DNA of 64,000 nt from Candidatus Melainabacteria bacterium (GCA_003151275.1 PLXC01000066.1:84128-148127), one strand, 5' to 3'. Positions 18,701 to 27,271 are shown, counted from the stretch's first letter. Program-made: numbers and translations. The notes: generated by a model not told the origin, from the letters alone.

Positions 18701-19249
18701 GTGCTCGATTTTCTCAGCGACCGACGTCAGCTCCGTTCCAGCCTGCCCAATCAGGCGATCGAACTCTGCCACCCCTGCCAATTCGTCGATGATTTTCCGA
18801 CGTTCGGTGGCGCTCATGGTGACAATGCCGGTGACGTCGCCTTGCATGATTACGTTGAAACCGGTAGGGCTGACGTTATATTTCATCAGCTCTTCATGTA
18901 TCTCTGTTAGGGTGGCCGATTTACCATTCAACCAATATGAACTGGCATAACTATTCTCCTTAACCCTGATTCTGCGGCTGACTTCGAGCTGTTCGTTATC
19001 ATCATTGAGGAAACGAACGGTAACTCTTGCTTCGTTTTTGCCGCTCAAATTATTCAAAAGATCCGGCAATCTTTCTGCTCGCATACTTCTCGTCGAAGAT
19101 AGACCGAGAGCGAACAAAAGGCTGTCGATGATGTTTGATTTGCCGGAACCGTTTGGACCGGAGATTGTCGTAAAGCCGTCCAGTAGCGGAACTAGGGTAT
19201 GCTTTCCGAATGACTTGAAGTTATCAAGTTCGATCTCTTTAATTCGCAA
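15713..19249 (-). CDS. smc: chromosome partition protein Smc
   Basis: This is the SMC ATPase of the bacterial condensin. The N-terminal head has Walker A GPNGSGKSN around residue 33. Two long coiled coils flank a hinge at roughly residues 500-650 (beginning VEAIVASGLQGVHGT). The C-terminal head holds the signature LSGGEKSLTALSF and Walker B FYAFDEVDMMLD. Length of 1178 aa is standard. Translation begins at TTG (19249), with GGGAG a few bases upstream and MRIKEIELDNFKSFGKH as the typical SMC start. It heads the smc-scpA-scpB-ispD-sepF run. Confidence 0.97.
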   Translation of the reverse strand: MRIKEIELDNFKSFGKHTLVPLLDGFTTISGPNGSGKSNIIDSLLFALGLSSTRSMRAERLPDLLNNLSGKNEARVTVRFLNDDNEQLEVSRRIRVKENSYASSYWLNGKSATLTEIHEELMKYNVSPTGFNVIMQGDVTGIVTMSATERRKIIDELAGVAEFDRLIGQAGTELTSVAEKIEHQKIILAEILTRLEVLKTDRDQALKYLELKTQKEAVEKDLVFVRAQEVEQKTNLELAEIQKLNAKEEKLIEQVQAAEVALFQMRSEMGRIEQEIREKGGNEQLLLRQELDNTRGELTREENKLSNLTGVIGEKSKILKSIQAQIKTIDKHLSDIDKQKKQHKQDQQAVHLGLLEKQGAFSAVMAELEVKRQEKDKSSDKVTTIHTDLQELRDQKHKLDVRKTELTTRRAAIEQELEKLRSSATEAIGKAANTKGAISIYERKCVDQQALVAGIDRTIQQLEAELEGTREEIESKRQALESMNRRLIEVETTREVAGESGYGRAVEAIVASGLQGVHGTIGQLGKVDDKYVTALETSIGPRLSHVVVDDDEIAQRCIEFLKKNQAGRATFVPLNKIVTQPPGLLPSRAGVIDFAYNLIDFNPRFTKAFQYACGQTIVMDGMENARKLLNQARMVTLEGELFDKSGSMSGGQDSKSKLHFSNKGETDLSVLKQTSKNLADQIRYLQDSLKELATGLNEEREKATVARAEHGKKQAELEAKIKEAKDLDDEIENVKPKLRTSGDEIDQIDQELASLDFQLKDLTKQISSLEDALNDVRDKGAKTEIEKLITEVEELRSDLETVDKEFQDIQRYIDKAETEENLEQSNHKALSIQFAELSKEIDDIQAQRPAYEATIASLRGALSEMEKRVSEISEELESLRDTKDLIHEQVTVTEVERTKADQELKRVAEQRTERKMAHFDLQQELEVLRAEIARVLEENPNYEPPSAGTVEQLKHQADRLEKRMRALEPVNMKALEEYNQTDERQKEMTEQLNTLTHESDEINKRIGDYDDMKKQEFMKAFDQINTNFQDIFAELSHGHGRLELEYPENPFQGGLVIRAQPRDKKMQRIEALSGGEKSLTALSFVFAFQRFAPAPFYAFDEVDMMLDGSNAERLARMVKQQSATAQFVAVSLRRPMIENADHAIGVSLRADGYSRVVGIREVHIPDEEPEHEPQPVSA

Positions 19250-19705
19250 CAGGAACTCCCGCTACTGCACTTACAGCCCGCATTAGACTACACACTAGAT
19301 TTGGTGTCAAGAATTTTTAAGTGCCAGATGTTTTTGAATCGCCCGAACCTTACAATACATCAGCATTGTAGAGGGTTTGGTGCTCACTTGTCACCACTGC
19401 CGGTTTCACTTCAAATGTGGTGCTTGATCAAAGTAAGTCATCGTTGTGCCGATCGATCCATACTCGGCGGATATATATCTGGCGCAAATTTGATCTGGTA
19501 TCACATCTGAAAGTCTTGCCGATTGCCGGGTTACGGACTTTTTATGTGGACGTTGGCAAAATATCGAGGACACAACGCTGTTTTTTGCCTCCGAACGCTA
19601 GACACATATCGAGCGGCTATGGTGCCTCATTCCTGCTTGACATGCTAGCTTGAATTGTAGCCTGGAATTAGTCAAATTATCAGACGGTTAATTTGGAAAG
19701 TCAGC
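19250..19705. other. 456-bp intergenic region, no gene recognised
   Basis: This is the divergent promoter region of smc (minus) and the DUF4388 gene (plus). No coding sequence, tRNA or clear terminator is seen. A 6-bp inverted repeat, TACAAT/ATTGTA, lies at 19351-19370. A TTGACA box at about 19638 could be a -35 element, but no good -10 stands at proper spacing. Confidence 0.4.
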
Positions 19706-21403
19706 TTGGTGTTAACTTCGCCGTCGGGGGGAATAACAGATCAGAACACTGTTAGGACGTCCCGGCGGGGGATTAGCTCAATCACGGACATGTTGAAGAA
19801 ATCTGGGACGACAAAATCTTTGCCCAGGCTGCCCAGCACGCCAGGTCTGGCAGACATCCACGCGTTCTTGCAGCGCGCCCTCGAGCATCGAGGAACGGCC
19901 ATCGAGATCTGTTGGACCCCAATGAACGGGCTGAGTGAATACTCCCTTGCTGTTGAGTGCACTCTTCGCGGCGGCGACGCCGAATGGAGAATGTATGCAG
20001 GCAGTGGAAGCCGTTCGCAATTGCTCTGGAACTACGTCAGTTGCGATGTTTTGCTCGTCTACAATCTTGTTTGTTCATCTTGTGGCGATGGTTTCAACAC
20101 TGTAACGACTGCTGCTGAGCCGGTTTCTGATACCTGGCGAGAGTCGGGCAGTGGGCAAGACACTTTCTATCGGCTGGAAGCCTTGAATGTGCCGAAACAG
20201 GAGCCGCTGGTGCCTCTCACCCTTACCCAAGAAAATGCCGCTCTTCTTCTGCCTAAGCCCACCAGCGCCCTCACCGGTGACCTGGCCCACGTCCAGATGC
20301 CGACGTTGCTTCAATCTATTCTTATGGCTCAGATGAATGGTCGTTTGAAAATACTGAGCAATAACCGTAATGCAGAAGTCTTTTTCAAAGACGGAATTCC
20401 TGTTCACTCATTCACGACCGACACCGTGGGAGAAGAAAGTATTTTTGAAATTTTGACTTGGAAAGAAGGCGATTTTTCTTTCGAAGCAAAAGTGACTACT
20501 GATGCACGAACGATCAAGCAAAACTTGGATAGCTTGCTGTTGCAGGGGATGCAGCTGATAGATAATGCGACTTATTTGCGTAACAGCGGTTTGCGTCCTG
20601 AAACTCTAATGCAAAGAAAGTACAAAAACTTGAGCGAGCGAGACTTTGAGTCCATGGTGGCATCTGGTGCACCAATCCCAATGCTCATGCAAAAGAAGTT
20701 TTATCGCTCCATTGATGATAATAAGACGGTGCAGAATCTTTTGGAAAAACTCCGTTTGCCGCGCAGTCAATGGATCCCGCTGATGTGCAACATGATGCGC
20801 TGTGACTTGTTGTCTCTTTCACAATCGGCTGGTGCGGCCAAATCTGCCCGACCTGCGCTTGAGCCAAAGAGCATCGACAAACGTGCCATTCAAAACGTAA
20901 TGATGAGCTTGCGCAGACCTGAGACGGGTCTGTTTACATACCCCGCTTTTCTTTATTTCCTGGAACAAGAATATTTTCGAGGATATCGATCTGCGAGTCC
21001 GATTTCGATTGTTGTGTTCCAAATGAGAATGCGCAGCGGCAACTTGGATCCAGTCAGAGAGCCATTGCCAATTGCTGCTGTTAGTGAGGCTGTAAGACGC
21101 ATCAGCAGAGTGAAACGCCATGTAGATATGATGGCTCACTATGAAACGTTTGACTATGCCCTGCTTCTCCCTAACACCAAAACTAGTGGTGCAGCTATCT
21201 TTGCTAATCGCATTATGAAGACACTAACTGCATCACCGTTGCTTCCCGGAATGGATATGAGCAAACTATCCTTTGCCTTTGGCATTGCATCAATACCAGA
21301 AGACTTTCTGGATCTGAGCTTGTTGCTGTCTGCCGCAGAAGTGGCTAAGAATGCCGCTATGAATAGTCCCGCACCGATCGTGCTGTATAAAGACATCAAG
21401 TGA
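19706..21403 (+). CDS. DUF4388 (PATAN) protein with degenerate GGDEF domain
   Basis: The N-terminal 180 residues match nothing I recognise. Around residues 190-270 is a DUF4388/PATAN-type domain: LTGDLAHVQMPTLLQSILMA, NGRLKIL, EVFFKDGIPVHS, and EESIFEILTWKEGDFSFE. From about residue 390 the protein resembles a diguanylate cyclase fold (FTYPAFLYFLEQEY, later YALLLPNT and FAFGIASIP), but the GGDEF catalytic loop is absent, so it should not make c-di-GMP. DUF4388 proteins are associated with signalling and gliding/pilus control. Start uncertain: TTG 19706 or GTG 19709 follow GGAAAG; ATG 19788 is also possible. Confidence 0.75.
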   Translation: MVLTSPSGGITDQNTVRTSRRGISSITDMLKKSGTTKSLPRLPSTPGLADIHAFLQRALEHRGTAIEICWTPMNGLSEYSLAVECTLRGGDAEWRMYAGSGSRSQLLWNYVSCDVLLVYNLVCSSCGDGFNTVTTAAEPVSDTWRESGSGQDTFYRLEALNVPKQEPLVPLTLTQENAALLLPKPTSALTGDLAHVQMPTLLQSILMAQMNGRLKILSNNRNAEVFFKDGIPVHSFTTDTVGEESIFEILTWKEGDFSFEAKVTTDARTIKQNLDSLLLQGMQLIDNATYLRNSGLRPETLMQRKYKNLSERDFESMVASGAPIPMLMQKKFYRSIDDNKTVQNLLEKLRLPRSQWIPLMCNMMRCDLLSLSQSAGAAKSARPALEPKSIDKRAIQNVMMSLRRPETGLFTYPAFLYFLEQEYFRGYRSASPISIVVFQMRMRSGNLDPVREPLPIAAVSEAVRRISRVKRHVDMMAHYETFDYALLLPNTKTSGAAIFANRIMKTLTASPLLPGMDMSKLSFAFGIASIPEDFLDLSLLLSAAEVAKNAAMNSPAPIVLYKDIK

Positions 21404-21404
21404 T

Positions 21405-22172
21405 TTAATTACCCAACTTCGCTGACAGCTCTTTCACACCTGTAGTGTCCGCAGCCTCAGGAGCCAACTTCAGGAAGGTAGCTAATTCTTCCTTAGCTGC
21501 CACTTTTTCACCTGTGTCGCATAAGAGAACGGCAAGATTGTAGTGGGCATTTGATTGTTTCTCGCCGAGTGCAATGCACTTCTGATATTCGGAAATCGCT
21601 TCGCGTTGGATTTTCGCGTCTTCTTTTGGTTTTGTATTTGGCATTTGACTCAAGGCCCAAGCAAGATTGTAGTGACTGTTAGGGTCTTGTGGAAAATTGT
21701 GCGCACCTTGCCGAGCTGCTTTCAAAAGTTTGATCATCTCGTTTTCGTGTTTCAGTAGGCGTAGAAGCGGACCATATGCCGCTTTCCGTGTTTCGACTGC
21801 AGCGTTCTTCAACTCAAGCACGACCTCAAATTGAAGAATTGCCGCTCTTTCGTCTCTGTTCATATCGAGACAGTGCCCAAGGCTAAGGTGTGCCTCCGCA
21901 TTATTTGGTTCAAACGTAGTGGCGGTGCGAGCTTTGACAATCGCCTCGTCTAAATCCCCTGCTCCCTCGTATGCCTTGGCGGCTCTAAGTAGCGTGGGCA
22001 CATCCGATCGATGGGTAGCGAGAATAATTCTGTAGATTTTGCAGGCCGCTTGAAAATGGCCGGCTGCTAATTCCCTATCCGCAGCGGCCGACTGTGATTC
22101 AGCAGTAAACCCTGATGTGCTCAACGCGATAGCCAGCAAAGACGCTACTGACAATTTAAAAAATCCATCCAT
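21405..22172 (-). CDS. exported TPR protein
   Basis: A 255-aa protein with an N-terminal signal peptide (hydrophobic LSVASLLAIALSTSGF, probable cleavage near FTAES). The rest is a series of tetratricopeptide repeats, with typical pieces such as AAKAYEGAGDLDEAIVKA and NAHYNLAVLLCDTGEKVAA. It probably acts as a periplasmic protein-interaction scaffold. No specific partner can be inferred. It ends one base from the convergent DUF4388 gene and lies 91 bp after tgt on the same strand. Confidence 0.8.
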   Translation of the reverse strand: MDGFFKLSVASLLAIALSTSGFTAESQSAAADRELAAGHFQAACKIYRIILATHRSDVPTLLRAAKAYEGAGDLDEAIVKARTATTFEPNNAEAHLSLGHCLDMNRDERAAILQFEVVLELKNAAVETRKAAYGPLLRLLKHENEMIKLLKAARQGAHNFPQDPNSHYNLAWALSQMPNTKPKEDAKIQREAISEYQKCIALGEKQSNAHYNLAVLLCDTGEKVAAKEELATFLKLAPEAADTTGVKELSAKLGN

Positions 22173-22263
22173 ATATACAGTCTTTTATCCGGTCTTTCTC
22201 TCAGTTTTGTCCCGGTCTTGGCCGCTAATCGAAACGATAACGTGTATAAGACTAGCAGTGGCC

Positions 22264-23415
22264 TTAGGACACCTGGGCTGCTGCTCTTGCCAGCTGATCC
22301 GTCTCATGCAAATCGCACTGTTCTTCGAAATATTGTTTGAAGGTCCCGGCCAAAATTGCTTCTCTGCATTCAACCGCCTGTCTGATCAAATGATGGATGT
22401 TATGAATGGATAACAGCGTGCCGCCAGCTTGCTCCTTTTGTTTGAACAAGTGATGCAAGTAGGCTTTGGTGTGCATTCTACAAGTGAAACAATCACAATC
22501 ATTTTCCAGTGGGGTGAAATCTTTTCCGTACTTGGATGTGCGCAAGGATATTCGTCCTTGTCTGGTGAAGGCGGCTCCGTGACGAGCAAGACGCGTCGGT
22601 GAAACACAATCAAACATATCGACACCACATCTGATGGCATACGAAATGTCCCACGGCGTGCCAACACCCATCAAATAACGAGGCTTGCCTGCGGGCAGAA
22701 GAGGTGTGGTGAAAAGAACAATTCGCTCGATCGTCGAGCGATCCTCGCCAACAGCGACTCCGCCGATTGCAAAGCCAGGCAAATCGTGGTGCGTCACTGC
22801 CGCTACAGAGCGCTCACGCAAATCCTCATACATGCTTCCTTGCACTATGCCAAACAAGGCCCGAGCGTCGGCACCGTCATGATGCTCAACACACGTCTGC
22901 AGCCACCTGTGCGTTCTTTCCATAGAGGCTAATGCCTCATCGTAAGTGGCTGGGTTTTTAACGCAGTCATCAAATGCCATGATGATGTCAGCGCCAATTG
23001 CATTTTGAATTTCCATCGACTTTGCTGGTCCAATGAAGTGTTCGCGACCCCCGCGATGATCTTTGAAGAAGACTCCTTCTTCGGTGATACGCCGCAGCAT
23101 GTCCAAGCTAAAAACCTGGAAGCCTCCCGAATCAGTCAGGATGGGCTTTTCCCAGCCTATAAATTTATGAATTCCGCCGGCTTCTTTAATAAGTTCATGT
23201 CCGGGGCGCAAGTAGAGGTGATAGGAGTTGGACAAAACAATTTGTGCGTCACAGTTTCTCACTTGATCAAATGTCACCGCCTTTAATGCCCCATTGGTGC
23301 CTACCGGCATAAATACAGGCGTTTCGACCACTCCATGCGGAGTCGTTAATCGACCGGCTCGTGCGCCAGACCAGGGACAGACAGCTTCTACTTGGAACTG
23401 AACCGCTTTGCTCAT
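22264..23415 (-). CDS. tgt: tRNA-guanine(34) transglycosylase
   Basis: Tgt exchanges the wobble guanine of GUN-anticodon tRNAs for preQ1 on the way to queuosine. Family landmarks are MPVGTNGALKAVT, the catalytic Asp in LTDSGGFQVFSL, the second Asp in CGVDMFDCVSPTRLARHG, and the zinc site CDCFTC...H in the C-terminal third. An in-frame ATG at 23460 exists, but homology begins at MSKAVQFQVEAV, so 23415 is taken. Neither start has a clear ribosome site. No queA or other queuosine gene is nearby. Confidence 0.95.
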   Translation of the reverse strand: MSKAVQFQVEAVCPWSGARAGRLTTPHGVVETPVFMPVGTNGALKAVTFDQVRNCDAQIVLSNSYHLYLRPGHELIKEAGGIHKFIGWEKPILTDSGGFQVFSLDMLRRITEEGVFFKDHRGGREHFIGPAKSMEIQNAIGADIIMAFDDCVKNPATYDEALASMERTHRWLQTCVEHHDGADARALFGIVQGSMYEDLRERSVAAVTHHDLPGFAIGGVAVGEDRSTIERIVLFTTPLLPAGKPRYLMGVGTPWDISYAIRCGVDMFDCVSPTRLARHGAAFTRQGRISLRTSKYGKDFTPLENDCDCFTCRMHTKAYLHHLFKQKEQAGGTLLSIHNIHHLIRQAVECREAILAGTFKQYFEEQCDLHETDQLARAAAQVS

Positions 23416-23507
23416 GAGGGTAAATATACAAACAAAATGGGCGCAGATACCAGCGCCCATTAAGAGATCTGTTTGTTCTTAAGCTGTGCCCCAGAAATCT
23501 AGCGCCC

Positions 23508-24260
23508 TTACGCTTCGTTTATTTCTTTGACGTCTTGCGCATCCAGCGTGTCGTTATCGTTCTTGCGTTCGATCAGCATCGGTTCTTTGATGCTTATCTT
23601 GTTGTCCTTCACGCCCATGGACTGCTTCAATGCAAGCAATTCCATATCTACATCTGTTTTGCCTTCAAAATTCTTGAATTGCTTATCAAGATTGTCGCCA
23701 CTAAGTTCGGACATCGCCGCAGCTTTGGCCTCTCGTTCTAAAACCTTGGTCTCCATTTTTTCCATTACTGACATTGCACCACTGGAAGTTGTCTTCGATA
23801 AAATTTCGTTCGCTTTCGAGGTAGCTTGAGCAGCTTTGTCTCTAGCGATAAGAACTTGCTTCTTGGTGTAAGCTTTTTGAACTTCCGCTTCCAGGTCCGT
23901 AAGGCGCTGTCTCAGATTCAATGTCGAATCTCTTTGCGACTTTAACTGAGTTTCCAAATCGTTCGCTGCGTCAACATACTGTTTCTTCCGTTGCAGCGCC
24001 TGCTTAGCCAGGTCATCGTTGCCTTGTTGAACTGCCATGGCAGCTCGATTTTGCCAAGTTTCCGCCTGGTCTTTGTTCTTTTGTAGCTGCTGCTCGAGCT
24101 GCTTCTCGGTGGCAATTGCTTGGGCGACAGCCTGACGAACTTGAATCAAATTGGACTGTAAGTCTTGATAGGTCTGCTCGAGCATTATTTGGGGATCTTC
24201 CATCCTACCCAAAATGGCATTGAACATAGCCCTGAACAAGTTACCTAGGCGTTCGAACAT
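23508..24260 (-). CDS. PspA/IM30 (Vipp1-like) membrane-remodelling protein
   Basis: A 250-aa, mostly helical and coiled-coil protein of the PspA/IM30 family (ESCRT-III relatives). The amphipathic first helix MFERLGNLFRAMFNAILGRM is followed by EDPQIMLEQTYQDLQ, the family signature for membrane binding, and long Gln/Lys/Glu-rich helices with alanine-rich hairpins. The C-terminus beyond residue 215 is a charged extension, as in Vipp1, but is not clearly the Vipp1 helix 7. It faces away from the ATP synthase operon across a 247-bp divergent gap. A role in membrane integrity is likely. Confidence 0.88.
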   Translation of the reverse strand: MFERLGNLFRAMFNAILGRMEDPQIMLEQTYQDLQSNLIQVRQAVAQAIATEKQLEQQLQKNKDQAETWQNRAAMAVQQGNDDLAKQALQRKKQYVDAANDLETQLKSQRDSTLNLRQRLTDLEAEVQKAYTKKQVLIARDKAAQATSKANEILSKTTSSGAMSVMEKMETKVLEREAKAAAMSELSGDNLDKQFKNFEGKTDVDMELLALKQSMGVKDNKISIKEPMLIERKNDNDTLDAQDVKEINEA

Positions 24261-24507
24261 TGATTGACAACTCCTTCCGGGTGGACTTCGTACACGAGGG
24301 TCTGCGGATCTCGGTTAGCATTAAATAATAAGTGTAGCAAACCCTAACTTCTCTTATGCCCAGGATTGAGCGCTCTGATCCTCTTTTAGACCTTCAAAAT
24401 AAAGAGGCAATTGCTGGAAGTGCCCAACCGTGGCGACGAGACGCTTGTAAAGCGCATTGCATCACGAATAACGTACTTTGGTAAAGAAATTAGCTAGGAT
24501 AGTAACT

Positions 24508-24729
24508 ATGGCGATACCGAAAGATATGGCAGATCAACTGGCTGGAGCGGGCGAATCCGTACTCGCAATCGGAGTACTGGTCGGACTTGGCGCCTGGGGC
24601 GGCTTTTGGCTGGATGGAAAATTGCATACGGCGCCATGGCTTGCTATCGGTTTATCGCTGCTTGGGATGAGCCTTGGTTTGGGGCGCATGGTAATGAAGG
24701 CTTTGCAGTCTGATAAGCCTGCGAAATAG
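24508..24729 (+). CDS. atpI: AtpZ/AtpI family protein
   Basis: A 73-aa protein with two membrane segments: GVLVGLGAWGGFWLDG and APWLAIGLSLLGMSLGLGRMV, the AtpZ/AtpI pattern. It precedes the a subunit, as in many ATP synthase operons, and is thought to assist c-ring assembly or Mg/Ca transport. A TTG at 24478 is in frame, but AGGA at 24496-24499 sits eight bases before the ATG at 24508, which is therefore preferred. A 194-bp gap to atpB follows, with a weak hairpin GTGCT/AGCAC near 24757-24769. Confidence 0.85.
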   Translation: MAIPKDMADQLAGAGESVLAIGVLVGLGAWGGFWLDGKLHTAPWLAIGLSLLGMSLGLGRMVMKALQSDKPAK

Positions 24730-24923
24730 ACGCTCGTTTTCTGTCCCCTGGCAGCCGTGCTGAAAGCACTGCTTTGATACGTTTCTTCGTATGCCACAGA
24801 AAAGAAATAGATTCTGATAGCCTTTATTTGCTGCGGCTTTCATCTGGTATCATGCCAAATTAATGCCGCCAAAGGCGAAGCCGTTCACATATAAGCGGCA
24901 ATTTTTAGACGGGACCACTTTAG

Positions 24924-25673
24924 ATGTTAGGCAAGAATCTCTTTCTTTATCAGTTGGGTGTTGGCACTCCGACCGACTCGATCGGTGTCATCCATGCCGA
25001 CACAATTGCACTCAGTGCGATTTGCATGTTGGGCATACTGGGAGTAGGTTCGGTAGTCGCGAACAGCATGAAAGTTGACGGACCGGGCAGCAAGATGCAG
25101 GCGATCGTTGAAAGCATATATTTGTTTGCTGATGATTTAGCTCACGGACAAATTGGCGAGCATTACAAGACCTTCTTCCCACTGATCGCAGCAATCTTTA
25201 TTTTTGTGTTAACCGGTAACTTTCTCGGCGTCGGTCCGTGGAAGGTGTTTGAGCATATGCCCGGCTGGCCTATGTTGAACGGCGCAACCGGGCTTCACGC
25301 TGAGGCGTTTGAAATCGCCTCACCAACTACTGACTTCAACGTAACGGTAGGATTGGCCGCAGTTGCATTGGTTGTTTATATCTGTTCTGGTTTTTGGAAG
25401 CATGGTGGCAAGTACGCCAAGACCTTGTTCCTGACACCAATGGCGCCGATTGAAATTATGGACATGGTCGTTCGTCCTTCAACCCTAGCCCTCCGTTTGA
25501 TGGTCGTAATCACGGCTGACGAACTTATGCGCGGTGCGTTCTTGCTCATGTGTCCGATTCTTTTGCCCACTGCGATCATGGGATTTGAGCTGTTCATCGG
25601 AGTTATCCAGGCTTTCGTATTCGCGTTGTTGACTTCGATTTATATCGGACTGACTGTCGCGGAACATCACTAA
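24924..25673 (+). CDS. atpB: ATP synthase F0 subunit a
   Basis: This membrane subunit forms the proton half-channels against the c-ring. The 249-aa protein has five or six hydrophobic helices. The essential Arg is in the segment RPSTLALRLMVVITADE (LALRL), and the C-terminal GFELFIGVIQAFVFALLTSIY is typical. The start at 24924 gives MLGKNLFLYQLGVG; no strong ribosome site was seen. It is the second gene of the cyanobacterial-type order. Confidence 0.95.
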   Translation: MLGKNLFLYQLGVGTPTDSIGVIHADTIALSAICMLGILGVGSVVANSMKVDGPGSKMQAIVESIYLFADDLAHGQIGEHYKTFFPLIAAIFIFVLTGNFLGVGPWKVFEHMPGWPMLNGATGLHAEAFEIASPTTDFNVTVGLAAVALVVYICSGFWKHGGKYAKTLFLTPMAPIEIMDMVVRPSTLALRLMVVITADELMRGAFLLMCPILLPTAIMGFELFIGVIQAFVFALLTSIYIGLTVAEHH

Positions 25674-25821
25674 ACAATTTTGTTAGATAGTTCGAAACGG
25701 TTGCTCAGCATGTCTTTAGGCTGATTGTTGTTGCAAAGCGCCACCACTTTGCCCTTAAGCTAAATACAGCTTTTATTAAGGCAACATGCGCTTCAAACAA
25801 GGCCCCCGCGCTGATTCGACT

Positions 25822-25830
25822 TGATATAAT
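25822..25830 (+). promoter_or_regulatory. extended -10 promoter element before atpE
   Basis: TGATATAAT at 25822-25830 is a perfect TATAAT with the extended TGn motif, in the 218-bp gap between atpB and atpE. No clear -35 is present, which extended -10 promoters can tolerate. A promoter here would raise transcription of the c subunit and downstream genes, fitting the need for many c copies. Inference from sequence only. Confidence 0.4.
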
Positions 25831-25891
25831 TTGACTCGGCTTGAGGGGAGACTCTCAGTCTTGAAGCACTGTGAGTTCAGAGGAGAACGTT

Positions 25892-26185
25892 GTGGAACAC
25901 CAACTTATTGCCCAAGCAGCGACAGCTGCGACCACTGTTGATAGCCAAACACTGGTGAGATGCGCGTCTTTAATAGGTTCTGGTATCGCTGTTGTCGGCG
26001 TATTCGGACCTGGTATCGGGATTGGAGTAGCAGGCGCACGTGCTCTTGAAGGTATGGCACGTCAGCCAGAAATGGCTGGTAAGTTGTTGGCAAATGCCAT
26101 CATCATCGCCGCCTTGATGGAAGCTCTCGGACTGCTCGCTTTCGTTGTCGCCATTCTTCTTTACTTGAACGGCACCAAAGCGTAG
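25892..26185 (+). CDS. atpE: ATP synthase F0 subunit c
   Basis: The proteolipid of the rotary ring: two hydrophobic helices joined by the polar loop RQP (residues 57-59). The ion-binding carboxylate is E77 in ALMEALGLLAF. Ala rather than Ser/Thr follows this Glu, which points to proton rather than sodium coupling (inference). The GTG at 25892 is preferred over the GTG at 25871 because AGAGGAGA lies seven bases before it. The resulting protein is 97 aa, with an unusually long polar N-terminus of about 20 residues compared with the usual 75-82 aa. Confidence 0.95.
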   Translation: MEHQLIAQAATAATTVDSQTLVRCASLIGSGIAVVGVFGPGIGIGVAGARALEGMARQPEMAGKLLANAIIIAALMEALGLLAFVVAILLYLNGTKA

Positions 26186-26216
26186 TTTTCTCACCTAAAA
26201 CAGTAGAATCCAAGAT

Positions 26217-26693
26217 ATGTTTGACTTAAATCTCACCTGTTTAATATTCATCGGCATGTTCCTGCTCTTCGTAAAGCTGCTCGATGAGCTGGTTTTGAAG
26301 CCAGTAGGAAAAGTGATCGAGCAGCGGCAAGCGATCATTCGGAACAACACCGATGCAGCTGCTGCCGCTCGCGCCCGGGCAAACGAAGTGGTAACCCAAT
26401 ACCAAGCTCGTATTCATGCCGCTAATGCTGAGGCTCAATCAATGATCAACGAAGTGACGACCAAAGCTGAAAAGGCTCGTGCCGTTGAACTGAAGAAGGT
26501 GCAAGACAAAGGTCAGGCAGAAATTCAAGCAGCTAGAGAAAAATTATCGGCTGAGCGAAGTGGTCTCATCGATCAACTCGTTGACCAGGAAAAGTCTCTA
26601 GTTGAAAGCATTACTAAAAAACTGATTGGCGACAGCGCCTCTGTCAGCCTGGATTCTGGCACAGTAAAACGTGCGCTGGAGGAAGCTAGATAA
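26217..26693 (+). CDS. atpF': ATP synthase F0 subunit b'
   Basis: First of two b-type stator subunits, 158 aa. A single N-terminal membrane helix (LTCLIFIGMFLLFVKLL) is followed by LKPVGKVIEQRQAIIRNN, as in cyanobacterial b' (AtpG), and by a long charged coiled coil. The presence of both b' and b is characteristic of Cyanobacteria, chloroplasts and some other phototroph lineages. Its TAA stop overlaps the ATG of atpF by one base. Confidence 0.92.
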   Translation: MFDLNLTCLIFIGMFLLFVKLLDELVLKPVGKVIEQRQAIIRNNTDAAAAARARANEVVTQYQARIHAANAEAQSMINEVTTKAEKARAVELKKVQDKGQAEIQAAREKLSAERSGLIDQLVDQEKSLVESITKKLIGDSASVSLDSGTVKRALEEAR

Positions 26694-27271
26694 TGTTTTT
26701 GTTTGCAGTTGAAACGGCTGAGCAATTGAGCGGATATCCACTGGTATCAAGTTGGTTCGAAAACAACTTGATCAACTGGCTGGTATTAGTTGTCTTGCTC
26801 GTTATTCTTTGGCAGAAAGTAACGCCACCAATGTTTGCTGCGCGCGCTGAGAAAATCGAAACCTCCTTGCGGGAAGCGGCTGAAGCACGAGCTCAAGCCG
26901 AGCTCTTGCTGAAAGAGCAGGAAGCAAAAGTTGCCAACGTTGAAGAAGAAGTAGTTCAGAAACAAGCTGACGCAAAAATGTTGGCTGAGGAATTGAGAGT
27001 GCAACGCGAAGCGCAAACTCAAAAGGATATGGCCGATTTAAGTCACAAACTGCAAAATCAAATCGCTACTGAGCGAGCGGTGGCAATCACTGACTTGCGC
27101 AGCAGCGCAGCCAAAGCGGCGATCCACTTAACTGAGCAAATTCTTCCTTCAATGATGAACGATAGCATTCGAGGAAAGTTACTCAACCAGTTTATGGAAC
27201 AACTTGATAGCTCGACTTCGCAAATGTCCACTTTGTCGAATGAAGATCGTCTTCAAATGAAAACTTACTAG
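26693..27271 (+). CDS. atpF: ATP synthase F0 subunit b
   Basis: The second stator arm subunit, 192 aa. The membrane anchor INWLVLVVLLVILWQKV is at about residues 28-44. It is preceded by a short polar N-terminus and followed by the b-family segment PPMFAARAEKIETSL and a Glu/Lys/Ala coiled coil to near residue 150. It is translationally coupled to b' (TAATG). The delta subunit gene follows after 17 bp. Confidence 0.93.
   Translation: MFLFAVETAEQLSGYPLVSSWFENNLINWLVLVVLLVILWQKVTPPMFAARAEKIETSLREAAEARAQAELLLKEQEAKVANVEEEVVQKQADAKMLAEELRVQREAQTQKDMADLSHKLQNQIATERAVAITDLRSSAAKAAIHLTEQILPSMMNDSIRGKLLNQFMEQLDSSTSQMSTLSNEDRLQMKTY

Noticed and set aside
24863..25078. 71-codon frame overlapping the start of atpB
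   Set aside because: It is in another frame than atpB, and its product is not protein-like (HPCRHNCTQCDLHVG).
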